64,000 nucleotides of DNA from CAWAPD01 sp963783865 (GCA_963783865.1 CAWAPD010000001.1:496001-560000); one strand, 5' to 3'; shown: positions 43,295 through 52,548, counted from the stretch's first letter. A program made the numbers and translations. The notes: generated by a model not told the origin, from the sequence alone.

Positions 43295-45652
43295 TCAGAC
43301 CGCCGGCGGGGCCTCGGCGGCCCCGGCCTTCGCGCCCCCCTCGGCCGCGAGCGCTCCACCGTCGCCCCCTGCCGCCGTCCCCTCGCTCAGCTGCACCTTG
43401 GGCAGCCACTCGAGCCACCTCGGCAGGTACCAGTTCCAGCGCCCGAGCAGTGCCATCGTCGAGGGCACCACCACCACGCGCACGATCGTGGCGTCCATGA
43501 TCACCGCCACCGCGAGGCCAAGCCCGATCTCCTGGAAGTGCACCATGTCGCCGCTCGCCAGACCGGCGAACACGGCGACCATGATCAGCGCCGCGCCGGT
43601 GATGATCCCCGCCGTGCTCGAGAGTCCGAACCGCACGGCGTCGCGCGTCTCCCCCGTCTCGTCGTAGCGCTCCTTGATGCGGCTGAGCAGGAACACCTCG
43701 TAGTCCATCGAGAGCCCGAACAAGAAACAGAACAGGAGCAGCGGCACCCAGGCCTCGATCGCCGACACCTTCGTGAAGCCGAGCAGGCCGCGCCCGACTC
43801 CGTGCTGGAAGACGAGCGTCAGCACGCCGTAGGCGGCGAGCACCGACAGCAAGTTCATGAGCACGGCCTTGAGCGCGATCACCACGGAGCGGAACGCGAC
43901 CAGGATCAGCACGAAGCTCAGCGCCAGCACCACGCCGATGACGATCGGCTGGTAGCGGTCGATCAGATCGAGCATGTCGGCGAAGCGGGCGGGGCCGCCG
44001 CCGACCACCACGCGCGCCTGGACCCCCTCCGGGAACGCCCGCGGGATGTAGGTGTCGCGCAGCGCTCGCACGGCGTCGGCCGCCCGCGTGTCGGTGCCCC
44101 CGGAGTTGACCGCGAGCTTGAGCAGCGCCAGATCGCCCCGTGGACCGGTCTCGTAGCCGGCCACGGCATACTTGCCGCTCGCGGTCACCTCCGTCTTCAG
44201 CTTCGCGATCGCCTGTTGCACCGAAGTGTCGCTCACGTCGCCGTCGACCGCCACGAGGATCGGCGAGGTGAGACCGGCCGAGAAGTCGCGTCGCAGGATC
44301 TCGTAGCCCTGACGCGTGGACAGGCGCTGTGGCAGACCGGTCACGCCGCTCTCGCCGCGCTGCAGGCTGAGCCCCGGCGCCGCCAGCAGCAGGAGGACGC
44401 CGGCGCCGACGACCAGCGTGAAGACGGGGCGGCGCATGATCACGTCGGCCGTCTTCGCCCAGAAGCCGTTCCGGCGCCGCTGGCCGGCCTTGGCGCCGAC
44501 GTGCCGGCCGGGCAGGACGAGCGCGTTCACCCGGTCGCCGAGCAGCTTGAGCACGGCGGGGAGGAGCGTCAGCGCGGCCGCGACCGCCGCGATCACCACG
44601 AGGATCGCGCCCGAGGCGATGCTGGTGAACACCGAGAACGGCACCAGCAACATGCCGCCCAGGGCGAGGACGACGGTGCCGCCGCTGAACAGCACGGCCC
44701 GCGAGGCGGTGGCGGCGGCCCGGCCGATCGCGTCGTCGATCGGCCGCCCCGCCGCCCGCTCCTCGCGGAACCGAGACACGATGAACAACGAGTAGTCGAT
44801 GCCGAGGGCCAGGCCGAGCATCGAGACCACGTTCAGCGCGAACACGGACATCTCGAACTGCGTCCCCAACACGGCGGTCAGGGCGGCGCCGACGACGATC
44901 GCGACCACCCCCAGCCCGAGCGGGACGAGGGCCGCCACCACCGAACCGAACACGAAGATGAGGATCACGAGCGCGATGGGCACGCCGACGATCTCGCCGC
45001 GCTTGAGGTCCGACGAGGCCAGCGCATGGGCCTCGCGCGACCAGCTTCCCGAGCCCGTCATCAGCACGGTGAAGCCGTCCTTGCCGTCCGCCGCCCTCAC
45101 GACGTTCCACAGCGCCTGCGTCTGGTCGTCGACGTTCCCGGTCGTACCGTTGAGCGTCACCGGGATGATCGTGGTGTGGCCGTCCGTCGAGACCAGGGCC
45201 GCGGCGGCCTGCTTGGCGGCCGCCGCCGCGGCCCCGGCCAGCGCCGTCGTTGGGCCGCCGGTGCCGGGCGCCGAGGCGCCCGAGCCGGCGCCGGCGCCGG
45301 CGAAGTCGCTGACCGCCGTCACCTTGGCGACGTTGGCCGCGCCCAGCGACCTGATCCGCTGCGCGAGGCTGGCGACCGCCGCCTGGAAGGCAGGGTCGCC
45401 GACCTTGAGGGCTGGCGACCGTACGATCACGACCTCGTTGTCCAGGTCGCTGCCCGGCAGGCGCTGCGAGAGCAGGGTGGTCGCCTGCTTGGACTCGGGG
45501 TCGTTCATGAAGTCGTCGGCGACCTTGAGGGTGTGCGAGAACAGGCCGAACAGCACGCCGGCCGCCACCAGGACGACCAGCCAGCCGCCCACCGTCCACC
45601 AGGGACGCCGGGCACAGGCCCGGGCGAGGCGTTCGGTGAGGTTGCGCACCAT
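43295..45652 (-). CDS. MMPL/RND-family transporter
   Basis: 785 residues with the MMPL layout: N-terminal span, large external domain, five spans, second external domain, five spans. Diagnostic stretches are LGLALGIDYSLFIVSRFREER and FGLSMDYEVFLLSRIKERYDETG, the two copies of the conserved D-Y segment in spans 4 and 10. These proteins export lipids or hydrophobic compounds. A TetR regulator is encoded just upstream on the same strand, 53 bases away, and likely represses it. The C-terminus is Ala/Gly/Pro-rich. Confidence 0.92.
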   Translation of the reverse strand: MVRNLTERLARACARRPWWTVGGWLVVLVAAGVLFGLFSHTLKVADDFMNDPESKQATTLLSQRLPGSDLDNEVVIVRSPALKVGDPAFQAAVASLAQRIRSLGAANVAKVTAVSDFAGAGAGSGASAPGTGGPTTALAGAAAAAAKQAAAALVSTDGHTTIIPVTLNGTTGNVDDQTQALWNVVRAADGKDGFTVLMTGSGSWSREAHALASSDLKRGEIVGVPIALVILIFVFGSVVAALVPLGLGVVAIVVGAALTAVLGTQFEMSVFALNVVSMLGLALGIDYSLFIVSRFREERAAGRPIDDAIGRAAATASRAVLFSGGTVVLALGGMLLVPFSVFTSIASGAILVVIAAVAAALTLLPAVLKLLGDRVNALVLPGRHVGAKAGQRRRNGFWAKTADVIMRRPVFTLVVGAGVLLLLAAPGLSLQRGESGVTGLPQRLSTRQGYEILRRDFSAGLTSPILVAVDGDVSDTSVQQAIAKLKTEVTASGKYAVAGYETGPRGDLALLKLAVNSGGTDTRAADAVRALRDTYIPRAFPEGVQARVVVGGGPARFADMLDLIDRYQPIVIGVVLALSFVLILVAFRSVVIALKAVLMNLLSVLAAYGVLTLVFQHGVGRGLLGFTKVSAIEAWVPLLLFCFLFGLSMDYEVFLLSRIKERYDETGETRDAVRFGLSSTAGIITGAALIMVAVFAGLASGDMVHFQEIGLGLAVAVIMDATIVRVVVVPSTMALLGRWNWYLPRWLEWLPKVQLSEGTAAGGDGGALAAEGGAKAGAAEAPPAV

Positions 45653-45690
45653 GGGTCCCTCCGTATCGGGCCGCGCCGGCCCTGCCGCGA

Positions 45691-45725
45691 GGGCGGCGGG
45701 CGGCCTTACCGGCCGCCCGCCGCCC
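45691..45725. terminator. Hairpin with a stop codon in its loop (TetR gene end)
   Basis: Perfect 15-bp arms (45691-45705 and 45711-45725) around a 5-nt loop holding the TAA stop (45706-45708) of the TetR gene. Terminator overlapping the coding end. Confidence 0.6.
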
Positions 45726-46336
45726 AGTCCGTCTTCAGGCCGTTCACGTAGGCGCGCAACACGTCGCGACCGCGGCCCCTGAACATGTCCTCGTGGTGGT
45801 GCTGCTGCATGGCCTCGATCGAGGCCATGCCGTGGACCAGCGACCAGGCGCCGTGCCACATGACCATGATGTCCTCGTCGTCGCCGCGGAGCGTGCCCTC
45901 GGCGACGCCGTCACGCAGCACGTCGTCGAGGATCTGGAACAGCCGCGTCGGCGTGAACACGCCCTTCTCGGTGTCGATGTCGAGGGCCGAGAGGCTGTCG
46001 AACAGCAGGGCGAGCTCGCCGGGGTGCCGGCGGGCGAAGTCGAGATAGGCGACGCCGAGCTCGATCAGGCGCTCGTCGGGCGGCAGGCTCGGGCGGGACC
46101 TTGGCAAGGTGGGCCGCCACCTTGTCGAAGACCTCGCGAGCCAGCTCGAGGAGGATCTCCTCCTTGCCGCCCTCGAAGTAGCGGTACAGCGCGGCCGGGG
46201 TGAAGTCGGTGCGGCGCGCGAGCTCGCGCATCGACAGGTGCTTCGCACCTCTCTGCGCGACGATCGCGCGCGCCGCGCCGAGGATCTCCTTGCGCGTCTC
46301 GTAGTGTCGCCGCTCGCGCCGCGTCATGGTCGCCAT
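45706..46336 (-). pseudogene. TetR-family regulator of the MMPL transporter, frameshifted
   Basis: The N-terminal DNA-binding domain (TRKEILGAARAIVAQRGAKHLSMRELARRTDFTPAALYRYF) is in one frame and the C-terminal domain (PPDERLIELGVAYLDFARRHPGELALLFDSL to the TAA at 45706) in another. One extra base in the C-rich stretch around 46078-46100 explains the break: without it the protein would read VPPELPPDERL through to about 209 residues. Real loss or base-call error cannot be told apart here. ATG 46336 follows GGAGGG. Confidence 0.8.
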
Positions 46337-46518
46337 CCGGCCCTCCGCCGTCTACGTCGTCCCCGGTCCGGAACACTGCTCGCTTTCGCAAACGCTGTTC
46401 ACCGTACGCCGCCACGTGAGCGGCGTCAACCGACGCACTCGTGACGTAGACGAACGTAGCGCCGGAGGGATGATCGTGCGCGATGAGGACAGGGAGGGGC
46501 CGGCCGGGGCCCGGTGCG

Positions 46519-47106
46519 TTACTGCGAGAAGCGGAAGGTCTCCATCATCGAGCCGAGCGTACGGCCTTCGGTCTCCCACTTGTCGCGCGTGGTCTGCCCG
46601 GTCACCACGAAGGCGTAGTCACCGTGCGGGATCAGGTAGGTTATGGCGCCGACGTCGGCGTCGCCCACCTTGTAGGTGTAGGTGACCGAGAAGGCGGTGG
46701 AGCCGTTCACCTGCACGGTGGTCGGCGGGCCGGCCAGGCGGACCTGCTTGTTGGCGCCCAGGATCTGCTGGACCAGCGCCTTGAAATCGGCCGTGTGCTT
46801 GGCGATCGCCTCGGGGGTGGCCGCGCGGTTGAGCTTGTATACGGCGACCGAGACGGCGTCAATGAGCTGCCCGTTCACCGTGGTGCCCTTGGGGTCGGCG
46901 AACACCACGGAGTACTTCATCGCCGCGCCCTTCGGGGCCGGCGAAGCCTGAGCGGTCACGTAGCCTTGCGGGTACTCGAGAGTGAAACCGTACGGCTGGT
47001 TCCGGAAGGTCGACGAGGACCCTCCCCCGCCGCCGGCGCTGCAGGCGGCAGCGGCGAGGAGCGCCGCCAGGACGCAAGCGGCGGACACCATCCGGACTGT
47101 CCTCAT
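46519..47106 (-). CDS. Predicted lipoprotein with PsbP/DcrB-like domain
   Basis: 195 residues. The N-terminus MRTVRMVSAACVLAALLAAAACSAG has a lipobox (AAAC), so Cys should be lipidated. The body (QPYGFTLEYPQGYV ... SVTYTYKVGDADVGAITYLIPHGDYAFVVTGQTTRDKWE ... MMETFRFSQ) resembles PsbP/DcrB-type outer-surface lipoproteins. It overlaps the stop of the 47103 gene (ATGA), so both are co-transcribed. TAA stop. Confidence 0.75.
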   Translation of the reverse strand: MRTVRMVSAACVLAALLAAAACSAGGGGGSSSTFRNQPYGFTLEYPQGYVTAQASPAPKGAAMKYSVVFADPKGTTVNGQLIDAVSVAVYKLNRAATPEAIAKHTADFKALVQQILGANKQVRLAGPPTTVQVNGSTAFSVTYTYKVGDADVGAITYLIPHGDYAFVVTGQTTRDKWETEGRTLGSMMETFRFSQ

Positions 47107-47906
47107 CGGCCTTTCTCCTCGTCCATTCGCTTCAGGAACGCCTGAAGATCGGCGGCGATGTCGTCGCTCGACGGCAGCCCGTCACCCTCCGCCTGGTCAG
47201 CCGAAGCGGGGTCGCCGGCAGCAGACGCCTCCGATGTGCCGCCGCCTTGCACGGCGGTCGTCTCGTCCTCAGCCGCGTCGCCCGCGGCGACGCCTTCGTC
47301 GTCGTCGGCAGCCGGTGTGTCTTCGTCGTCTGCCTCCGCTCCACCTGTATCGGCCGCCCCGAGGGCGCCCTCGACCCTCGGGTCGCCGGCGCCGATGCCG
47401 CGCAGGCGGATGCCGCGCAGGGCGTCCTCGGCCCAGGGTCGGGCGACGGGGTCGTGCAGCGCGTTCTCGATCTGGCGCAGGGCGTCGGCGCCGAGCGCGA
47501 CGAGCGTGTCGGCGGCGAGCTGCTTGAGCTCGTCGTCGCCGTCGCCGGCCAGGACCTCGGTCGACCCGATCGCCAGGTCGGCGACCGGCATCCAGTCGAG
47601 CGCCTCGAGCGCGTGCGCGCCGGTCTCGCCCTCGTCGAACGAGAGCTTCATCAGCGCCTCGACCACTGCCGGTCCGCGCTCGGCCAGGGACTTCTCGGCG
47701 TAGTCCAGGGAGCGTCCCGTCAGCTCGGTGCGCGGCACGGCGAGGAGCGCGATGAACACGGGCGTCTCGGTCGCCTCATCGAGCCCATCGACGAAGCCCT
47801 CGAGCTCGTCGGCGGCGTACTGCTCGTCCTCGTCGGTCTCGGCGCTCGAGCAAGCGTCGACCAGCTGTCGCGCCATCGCCACCTGCTGGTCGTAGTTCTC
47901 GAGCAT
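47103..47906 (-). CDS. HEAT-repeat-like acidic protein
   Basis: 267 residues. The N-terminal two-thirds is helical with repeating patterns such as LEALDWMPVADLAI and ALRQIENALHDPVARPWAEDALRGIRL, like HEAT/armadillo repeats. The C-terminal third is Asp/Glu/Ala/Gly-rich and probably disordered, ending DLQAFLKRMDEEKGR. A TAGCAT box lies seven bases before ATG 47906. Function unknown; a scaffold role fits the fold. Confidence 0.65.
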   Translation of the reverse strand: MLENYDQQVAMARQLVDACSSAETDEDEQYAADELEGFVDGLDEATETPVFIALLAVPRTELTGRSLDYAEKSLAERGPAVVEALMKLSFDEGETGAHALEALDWMPVADLAIGSTEVLAGDGDDELKQLAADTLVALGADALRQIENALHDPVARPWAEDALRGIRLRGIGAGDPRVEGALGAADTGGAEADDEDTPAADDDEGVAAGDAAEDETTAVQGGGTSEASAAGDPASADQAEGDGLPSSDDIAADLQAFLKRMDEEKGR

Positions 47907-47913
47907 GGCGTCT

Positions 47914-47919
47914 ATGCTA
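47914..47919 (-). promoter_or_regulatory. -10 box (TAGCAT), leaderless start of the 47103 gene
   Basis: TAGCAT on the minus strand ends seven bases before the ATG at 47906, with no ribosome site between. Confidence 0.45.
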
Positions 47920-47928
47920 CCGCACGCA

Positions 47929-47971
47929 CGAGGGGCGGGGCGGGCGCCTGTGGCGCCCGCCCCGCCCCTCG
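47929..47971 (-). terminator. Perfect 20-bp hairpin after the aquaporin gene
   Basis: Arms 47929-47948 and 47952-47971, loop TGT, 11 bases after the aquaporin stop. GGGGCGG family; its core is the reverse complement of the one at 38289-38333. Confidence 0.65.
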
Positions 47972-47981
47972 GCCAGCGGGC

Positions 47982-48729
47982 CTAGATCTCAGACTCCGGC
48001 GGCGCGCCGGCAGTCGGCACCTCGACCAGCTCCTCCGGGCCCTCGAAGAAGACCTTGTAGATCAGACCGGCGATCACCCCCCCGACGAGGGGGAAGAGGA
48101 TGAACACCCAGAGCTGGCTGAGCGCCCAGCCGCCGACGAACAGGGCCGGCGCCAGGCTGCGTGCGGGGTTCACCGAGGCGTTGTCGACCGGGATCAGCAC
48201 CAGGTGGACCAGCGTCAGCGCCAAGCCGATCGCGACCGGCGCCAGCGCCTTCGGCGCGCGCCGGTCGGTGGCGCCGTGGATGATCGCCACGAAGAAGAAC
48301 GTGAGCACGATCTCGGCGACGATCGCGGCCGCCAGCGAGTAGCCGCCGGGCGAGTGGCTGCCGTAGCCGTTGGCGCCGAACCCGTCGGCCAGGGTGAAGC
48401 CGGGCTTGCCCTTGGCGATCACGTAGAGCACGGCCGCCCCGGCGATCGCGCCGGCGACCTGGGCGGCGATATAGGCGATCAGGTCCCGGGCGGGAAACCG
48501 CCGCCCGGCCCACAGGCCGACCGACACGGCGGGGTTGAGGTGCGCCCCCGAGATGGGGCCGATTGCATACGCCATGGTCAGCACGGTCAGGCCGAAGGCG
48601 AACGCCACCCCCAGGAACCCGATCCCCAGCCCCGGGAACGACGCCGCCAGGACGGCGCTCGCCGACGCCGCCGAAGACCAGCCAGAACGTGCCCAGGAAC
48701 TCGGCGCCCACCCTCTTGCCCAAGGACAT
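47982..48729 (-). pseudogene. Aquaporin (AqpZ-like), frameshifted near the N-terminus
   Basis: The N-terminus MSLGKRVGAEFLGTFWLVFGGVG (from ATG 48729, GGAGGG upstream) is in one frame and the rest (SAVLAASFPGLGIGFLGVAFAFGLTVL to TAG 47982) in another. One extra G near 48660-48664 explains it. The remainder has both NPA motifs (HLNPAVS, NPARS) and six hydrophobic spans, so the intact protein would be a normal MIP channel of about 248 residues. Real inactivation or a sequencing error. Confidence 0.82.
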
Positions 48730-48857
48730 GTGACCCTCCAGTGGAGTGCGTGGGTGGCGCGGCGCGCGTCGCCGCAGGCGACGCGCGCCGCGCCGTTTCG
48801 ACCACGCCTTACCCACGGCCCAGCGGCGACAAACGCCTGGGCGGGGTCGCGCCGTCC

Positions 48858-48885
48858 TTCACAGACTGCGGTGGCGGGGTATCCT
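48858..48885 (+). promoter_or_regulatory. Predicted promoter of the xpaC-telA operon
   Basis: TTCACA (48858-48863) and TATCCT (48880-48885), 16-base spacer, 27 bases before the ATG at 48913. Confidence 0.45.
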
Positions 48886-48912
48886 AGGACCTGCGTCACC
48901 AAGGAGGAACGG

Positions 48913-49908
48913 ATGCCTCTCGGAGGCTACTGCGAAGTCTGCCAGACCTGGGTGTGGGTCACGCCCTACGGCCAGTGCGAGCGCGGCCATCCGGCCGCGT
49001 CGGTGCGCGACGTCCAGCAGCTCAAGCCGTCGCAGCCGGCGGCCGGGGGCGAGCTCGTGCCGGCGAAGCTGGGCGACGAGCTCGCCCCCGACCGCCCCGC
49101 CCGCTTCCGCTTCTGGTGGCGCCACTCGCTGTGGGTCGCGTGGACCTTCACCGCCGGCTTCTTCAACTGGGTCGCCTTCATGTACATCGGCGCCCGGGCG
49201 CGCCACATCACGTGGGCCCTCTGGGGCTTCTTCTACATGATCCCGCTGGCGCTCACGATCGCCGCCCTGGGCACGCCACTCATCAAGGGCGCCTTCATCC
49301 TGCAGATGTTCTTTGCGGCGGCCTCGGTGCTGCACGCGCTCTACCTGCGCCCCTACTACCGGGCGATCATGTTCGGCGACCTGCCGTGGCCGCGGGCCCT
49401 GCCCGCGCCCCCGCAGCCGCCGCCCCTGTTCGCCCGCCAGGAGCGGGCCGCCCTGCCGCGCGGCATCGACGACGAGGCCGCCGACGTGCTCCGCGCCGCC
49501 CGCAGCCAGGTCGACGCCATCGCCGAGATCGCCGGCGGCCTCGGCAAGGCGAGCGTGCGCACCAAGGTGGCCGCGCTCTGCCGCACCGCCGACCAGATCC
49601 TCGCGGAGCTCGCGCAGCGCCCGCGCAAGCTCGGCGCCGCGCGCGGGTTCCTCAACTACTACCTCGACGCCACCGAGCGTATCGTTGCGGGGTACGCCGA
49701 GCTGGGCAGCCGCGACTCGTCGTCGCCCGAGGTCCAGGCCACGCTGGCCCGGGCCGAGGAGGCGCTCGACACCGTGCAGGCGGCGTTCGAGCAGCAGTTG
49801 GGTAACGTGCTCGAAGACCGCGTGCTCGACCTCGAGGCCGAGATCGAGCTGCTCGAGAAGACCGTCAGGCTGGACGACCTCTACACCCAGACAGGGGGGA
49901 CCGCATGA
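48913..49908 (+). CDS. XpaC-like protein (5-bromo-4-chloroindolyl phosphate hydrolysis family)
   Basis: 331 residues. An N-terminal CEVCQTW...C zinc-like motif and two or three hydrophobic spans (HSLWVAWTFTAGFFNWVAFMYIG, LALTIAALGTPL) are followed by a C-terminal coiled region resembling the XpaC family. XpaC and TelA are commonly paired. AAGGAGG precedes ATG 48913 and its stop overlaps the telA start by four bases. XpaC-TelA proteins are linked to tellurite and cell-wall antibiotic resistance, but the mechanism is unclear. Confidence 0.82.
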   Translation: MPLGGYCEVCQTWVWVTPYGQCERGHPAASVRDVQQLKPSQPAAGGELVPAKLGDELAPDRPARFRFWWRHSLWVAWTFTAGFFNWVAFMYIGARARHITWALWGFFYMIPLALTIAALGTPLIKGAFILQMFFAAASVLHALYLRPYYRAIMFGDLPWPRALPAPPQPPPLFARQERAALPRGIDDEAADVLRAARSQVDAIAEIAGGLGKASVRTKVAALCRTADQILAELAQRPRKLGAARGFLNYYLDATERIVAGYAELGSRDSSSPEVQATLARAEEALDTVQAAFEQQLGNVLEDRVLDLEAEIELLEKTVRLDDLYTQTGGTA

Positions 49909-51062
49909 ACGACATCGAGCCCGTGCCGCCCGGCCGCGACATGCCCGTCGAGCCCGGCGCCGACACGCCGGCGGCGGGGCCGTTCGACTCCAAGGACCTG
50001 GCCCGCATCGACGACATCCGCAAGGACATCGACATCACCGACCCCCAGACCGTGCTGAGCTACGGCCTGCCCGCCCAGGGCCGCATCGCCAACTTCGCCG
50101 ACTCGCTGCTCGGCGACGTGCGCACCAAGGACGCCGGCGAGAGCGGCAAGGCGCTCAACGAGCTGCTCAAGAAGGTCCGCGAGCTCGACATCGACTCGTT
50201 CGCGGCCTCTGGCGGCGGCTCGAAGATGCCGCTCGTCGGCCGCTTCCGCGACAGCTTCGCCCGCTTCGCCGACCGCTACCGCAAGGTGGCCGGCAACATC
50301 GACCGCATCGTCGACTCGCTCGAGAAGGGCCGTATGGGGCTGCTCAAGGACATCACCGTCCTCGACAAGATGTACGAGCTGAACATCGAGTACCTGCGGC
50401 AGCTCGACCTGTACATCGCCGCCGGCGAGGCCGCGCTCGAGCACGAGCAGACGGTCACTTTGCCCGGGCTCGAGGTCGAGGCCCGCACCTCCGACGACCC
50501 GATGGCCGCGCAGCGCTTCGCCGACTTCCAGCAGGCGCTGACCCGCTTCGAGCGCCGCCTGCACGACCTGAAGCTCACACGCATGATCGCGATCCAGTCG
50601 GCGCCGCAGATCCGCCTGATCCAGAGCAACGACCACGACCTGGTCGAAAAGATGCAGAGCTCGATCCTGACCACCGTGCCGCTGTGGAAGAACCAGGTGA
50701 TCATCGCCATCAGCCTCTACCGTCAGCAGAAGGCGGTGGAACTGCAGAAGCAGGTCGCCGACACGACCAACGAGCTGCTGCAGAAGAACGCCGAGTTGCT
50801 GCGCCAGGGATCGGCCAAGGTCCAGAAGGAGGTCGAGCGCGGGGTCGTCGACGTCGAGACACTGCGCAAGGTCAACGACGAGCTGATCGCGACCCTCGAA
50901 GAGGCGATCGCGATCCAGGAGCAGGGCCGAGTGCGCCGGCTCGAGGCCGAGACGGAGATCACCCACATGCAGGGCGAGCTCAAGCAGAAGCTGATCGAGC
51001 TGCGCGGCCAGGCGCCGCAGATCGCGCCGGCGAGCGACCTCGGCCTGCCCAAGGGGGAGTAG
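49905..51062 (+). CDS. telA: TelA-family toxic anion resistance protein
   Basis: 385 residues, mostly alpha-helical. Diagnostic segments are SYGLPAQGRIANFADSLLGDVRTKD and QSAPQIRLIQSNDHDLVEKMQSSILTTVPLWKNQVIIAI, typical of TelA/KlaA. The C-terminal third is a long coiled coil (QKQVADTTNELLQKNAELL...). Coupled to XpaC by ATGA overlap. Ends in TAG. Confidence 0.93.
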   Translation: MNDIEPVPPGRDMPVEPGADTPAAGPFDSKDLARIDDIRKDIDITDPQTVLSYGLPAQGRIANFADSLLGDVRTKDAGESGKALNELLKKVRELDIDSFAASGGGSKMPLVGRFRDSFARFADRYRKVAGNIDRIVDSLEKGRMGLLKDITVLDKMYELNIEYLRQLDLYIAAGEAALEHEQTVTLPGLEVEARTSDDPMAAQRFADFQQALTRFERRLHDLKLTRMIAIQSAPQIRLIQSNDHDLVEKMQSSILTTVPLWKNQVIIAISLYRQQKAVELQKQVADTTNELLQKNAELLRQGSAKVQKEVERGVVDVETLRKVNDELIATLEEAIAIQEQGRVRRLEAETEITHMQGELKQKLIELRGQAPQIAPASDLGLPKGE

Positions 51063-51139
51063 GCCTCAGAGCGGAAATGCCTGCATCCGGCCGAAAACCG
51101 GGCGGCGGGCCGAGAGCGGCCTGAGATCCTACGCGGCAC

Positions 51140-51256
51140 TTAAAGGCCGCTTAACACCAAGTCAACAAGGGCGGGAGATACTACCAATCGACCCCCCTCA
51201 AGGGCATCCCCAAGCCCTGGAAGAGCCCGGCTCCCCACCGGGCTCTTCCCCTTTTC
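51140..51256 (+). ncRNA. Possible small RNA ending in an intrinsic terminator
   Basis: The 212-base gap after telA has an AT-richer stretch (TTAAAGGCCGCTTAA at 51140-51154), then two stems in tandem: a short 5-bp one (51201-51218) and the 12-bp terminator (51219-51249) with its U-rich tail. A transcript starting near 51185-51190 would be about 65 bases. A promoter (TTAACA at 51151 with GATACT at 51177) is weak. It could equally be the plain 3' end of the telA transcript. Confidence 0.3.
51219..51256 (+). terminator. Classical rho-independent terminator
   Basis: Perfect 12-bp arms (51219-51230 and 51238-51249), loop CTCCCCA, followed by CTTTTC. It is less GC-only than the hairpin family and has a real U-tract. 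Confidence 0.8.
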
Positions 51257-51274
51257 GGGGTCGGAACGCGTCTC

Positions 51275-51589
51275 TCAGTAGTATCCGCCGTTCGAGTACG
51301 ACCGCCGCGAGCGTGGCTGACCGGGTCGACGTTCCGAACCCGCGGCCCACGACCAGACGTCGAGCGCCAGGCCGGCCATGAAGATCGCCAGTCCCCAGCC
51401 GTGCAGCCCGTCGAAGGCGTTGACGGCCACCGCGTAGGCGATCGTCGTCCACGGCAGGAAGAAGAAGCCCAGGAACGGCCACCAGAACGAGCCGTAGGCG
51501 TCGCTCAGGTAGTTCGTGAACAGCCACATGACGATGATGGCCACGCGCGGACCGATGAACGACATGATCAGCAGCAGGCAGCAACCCAT
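51275..51589 (-). CDS. Small membrane protein of unknown function
   Basis: 104 residues with three hydrophobic spans: MGCCLLLIMSFIGPRVAIIVMWLF, FWWPFLGFFFLPWTTIAYAVAV and GWGLAIFMAGLALDVWSW, plus a basic/Ser/Gly tail ending NGGYY. The core resembles small actinobacterial 'hypothetical membrane' proteins. AAGGAG lies six bases before ATG 51589. Confidence 0.65.
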   Translation of the reverse strand: MGCCLLLIMSFIGPRVAIIVMWLFTNYLSDAYGSFWWPFLGFFFLPWTTIAYAVAVNAFDGLHGWGLAIFMAGLALDVWSWAAGSERRPGQPRSRRSYSNGGYY

Positions 51590-51680
51590 GCTCACTCCTT
51601 CGCGGTGGTCGAGGCGAACCTAGCAGGCGGCCCGGGGCCGGTCAACGCGGGGGTATGCTTCCCGGTGAAAGGAGGCGGCG

Positions 51681-52253
51681 ATGGCCTACGAGGAACCGGG
51701 ACCGGCCCAGCGCATCGTCGACGGGTTCGCGACGCGCGTGCTGCTGACGAGACACTATCGCGCGTTCGTCGTGGCGATGGGCCTACAGGGCGACGAGTCG
51801 TTCCTCGAGATCGGTCCGGGGGCGGGCGCGGCGACGAAGTACCTGATCGCCGCGCTCCCGCGCGGCCGCGTGGTCTGCGTCGACACCTCGGCCAACTGGC
51901 TCGAGTACGTGCGTAAGCGGCACGGCGACGCGCCGAACCTCGAGTTGCTGCACGGGACGCTGCAGGCGGCGTCGCTCGAAGCTTCGAGCTTCGACGCCGC
52001 CCTGGTCCACTGGATGCTCCACGACGTGGAGGCGGCCGACCGGGCGGCTTTCGTCGGCGAGATCGCGCGACTGCTGCGCCCGGGCGGCCGCCTCTTCTTG
52101 CGCGAGCCGTCGGGCGGACATCACGGCATGCCCCCCCAGGAGGTGCGCGACCTGACCGCGGCGGCCGGCCTGGTCGAGACGCGCTCGGAGGAAGGCAGGA
52201 CCACCTTCGCCGGCGCGTGGTTCGCCGCGACCTCCGAGAAGCCGTCCGCCTGA
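51681..52253 (+). CDS. Class I SAM-dependent methyltransferase
   Basis: 190 residues. FLEIGPGAGAATKYLIAALP is the SAM-binding glycine motif I, GRVVCVDTSANWLEYVRKR the second, and ALVHWMLHDVEAADRAAFVGEIARLLRPGGRLFLREPS the remaining core. The substrate is unknown; it looks like small-molecule or quinone methyltransferases. AAAGGAGGC precedes ATG 51681. Confidence 0.85.
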   Translation: MAYEEPGPAQRIVDGFATRVLLTRHYRAFVVAMGLQGDESFLEIGPGAGAATKYLIAALPRGRVVCVDTSANWLEYVRKRHGDAPNLELLHGTLQAASLEASSFDAALVHWMLHDVEAADRAAFVGEIARLLRPGGRLFLREPSGGHHGMPPQEVRDLTAAAGLVETRSEEGRTTFAGAWFAATSEKPSA

Positions 52254-52254
52254 C

Positions 52255-52548
52255 TCACTCCGCCACGAGGTCCCGGTACTCCGGGTGCCGGCGGATGTAG
52301 ACCTCGATGAACTCGCACGCCGGCACGACCTTGAGGCCGCGGGCCCGGACGTCGTCGAGCGCGAAGCGCGCGAGACGGCTCCCCAGCCCGCGGCCCTCGA
52401 AGGCGGGGTCGACCTCGGTGTGGGGGATGACGATGCGGTCGTCGACACGACGATAGGTCGCGTAGCCGGCGCGCTCGTCCCCCACGTAGAGCTCGTAGCG
52501 GTTCCGCTCGGGGGCGTCGCGCACCACCACCTCGTCCTGGGCCGTCAT
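52255..52548 (-). CDS. GNAT-like N-acetyltransferase (YidJ/YjdJ type)
   Basis: 97 residues. RNRYELYVGDERAGYATYRRVDDRIVIPHTEVDPAFEGRGLGSRLARFALDDVRARGLKVVPACEFIEVYIRRHPEY matches the short YjdJ-like GNAT subfamily, with the acetyl-CoA motif RGLGSRL. It overlaps the stop of the MarR gene (ATGA), so the two are co-transcribed. Ends one base after the methyltransferase stop, convergent. Confidence 0.85.
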   Translation of the reverse strand: MTAQDEVVVRDAPERNRYELYVGDERAGYATYRRVDDRIVIPHTEVDPAFEGRGLGSRLARFALDDVRARGLKVVPACEFIEVYIRRHPEYRDLVAE

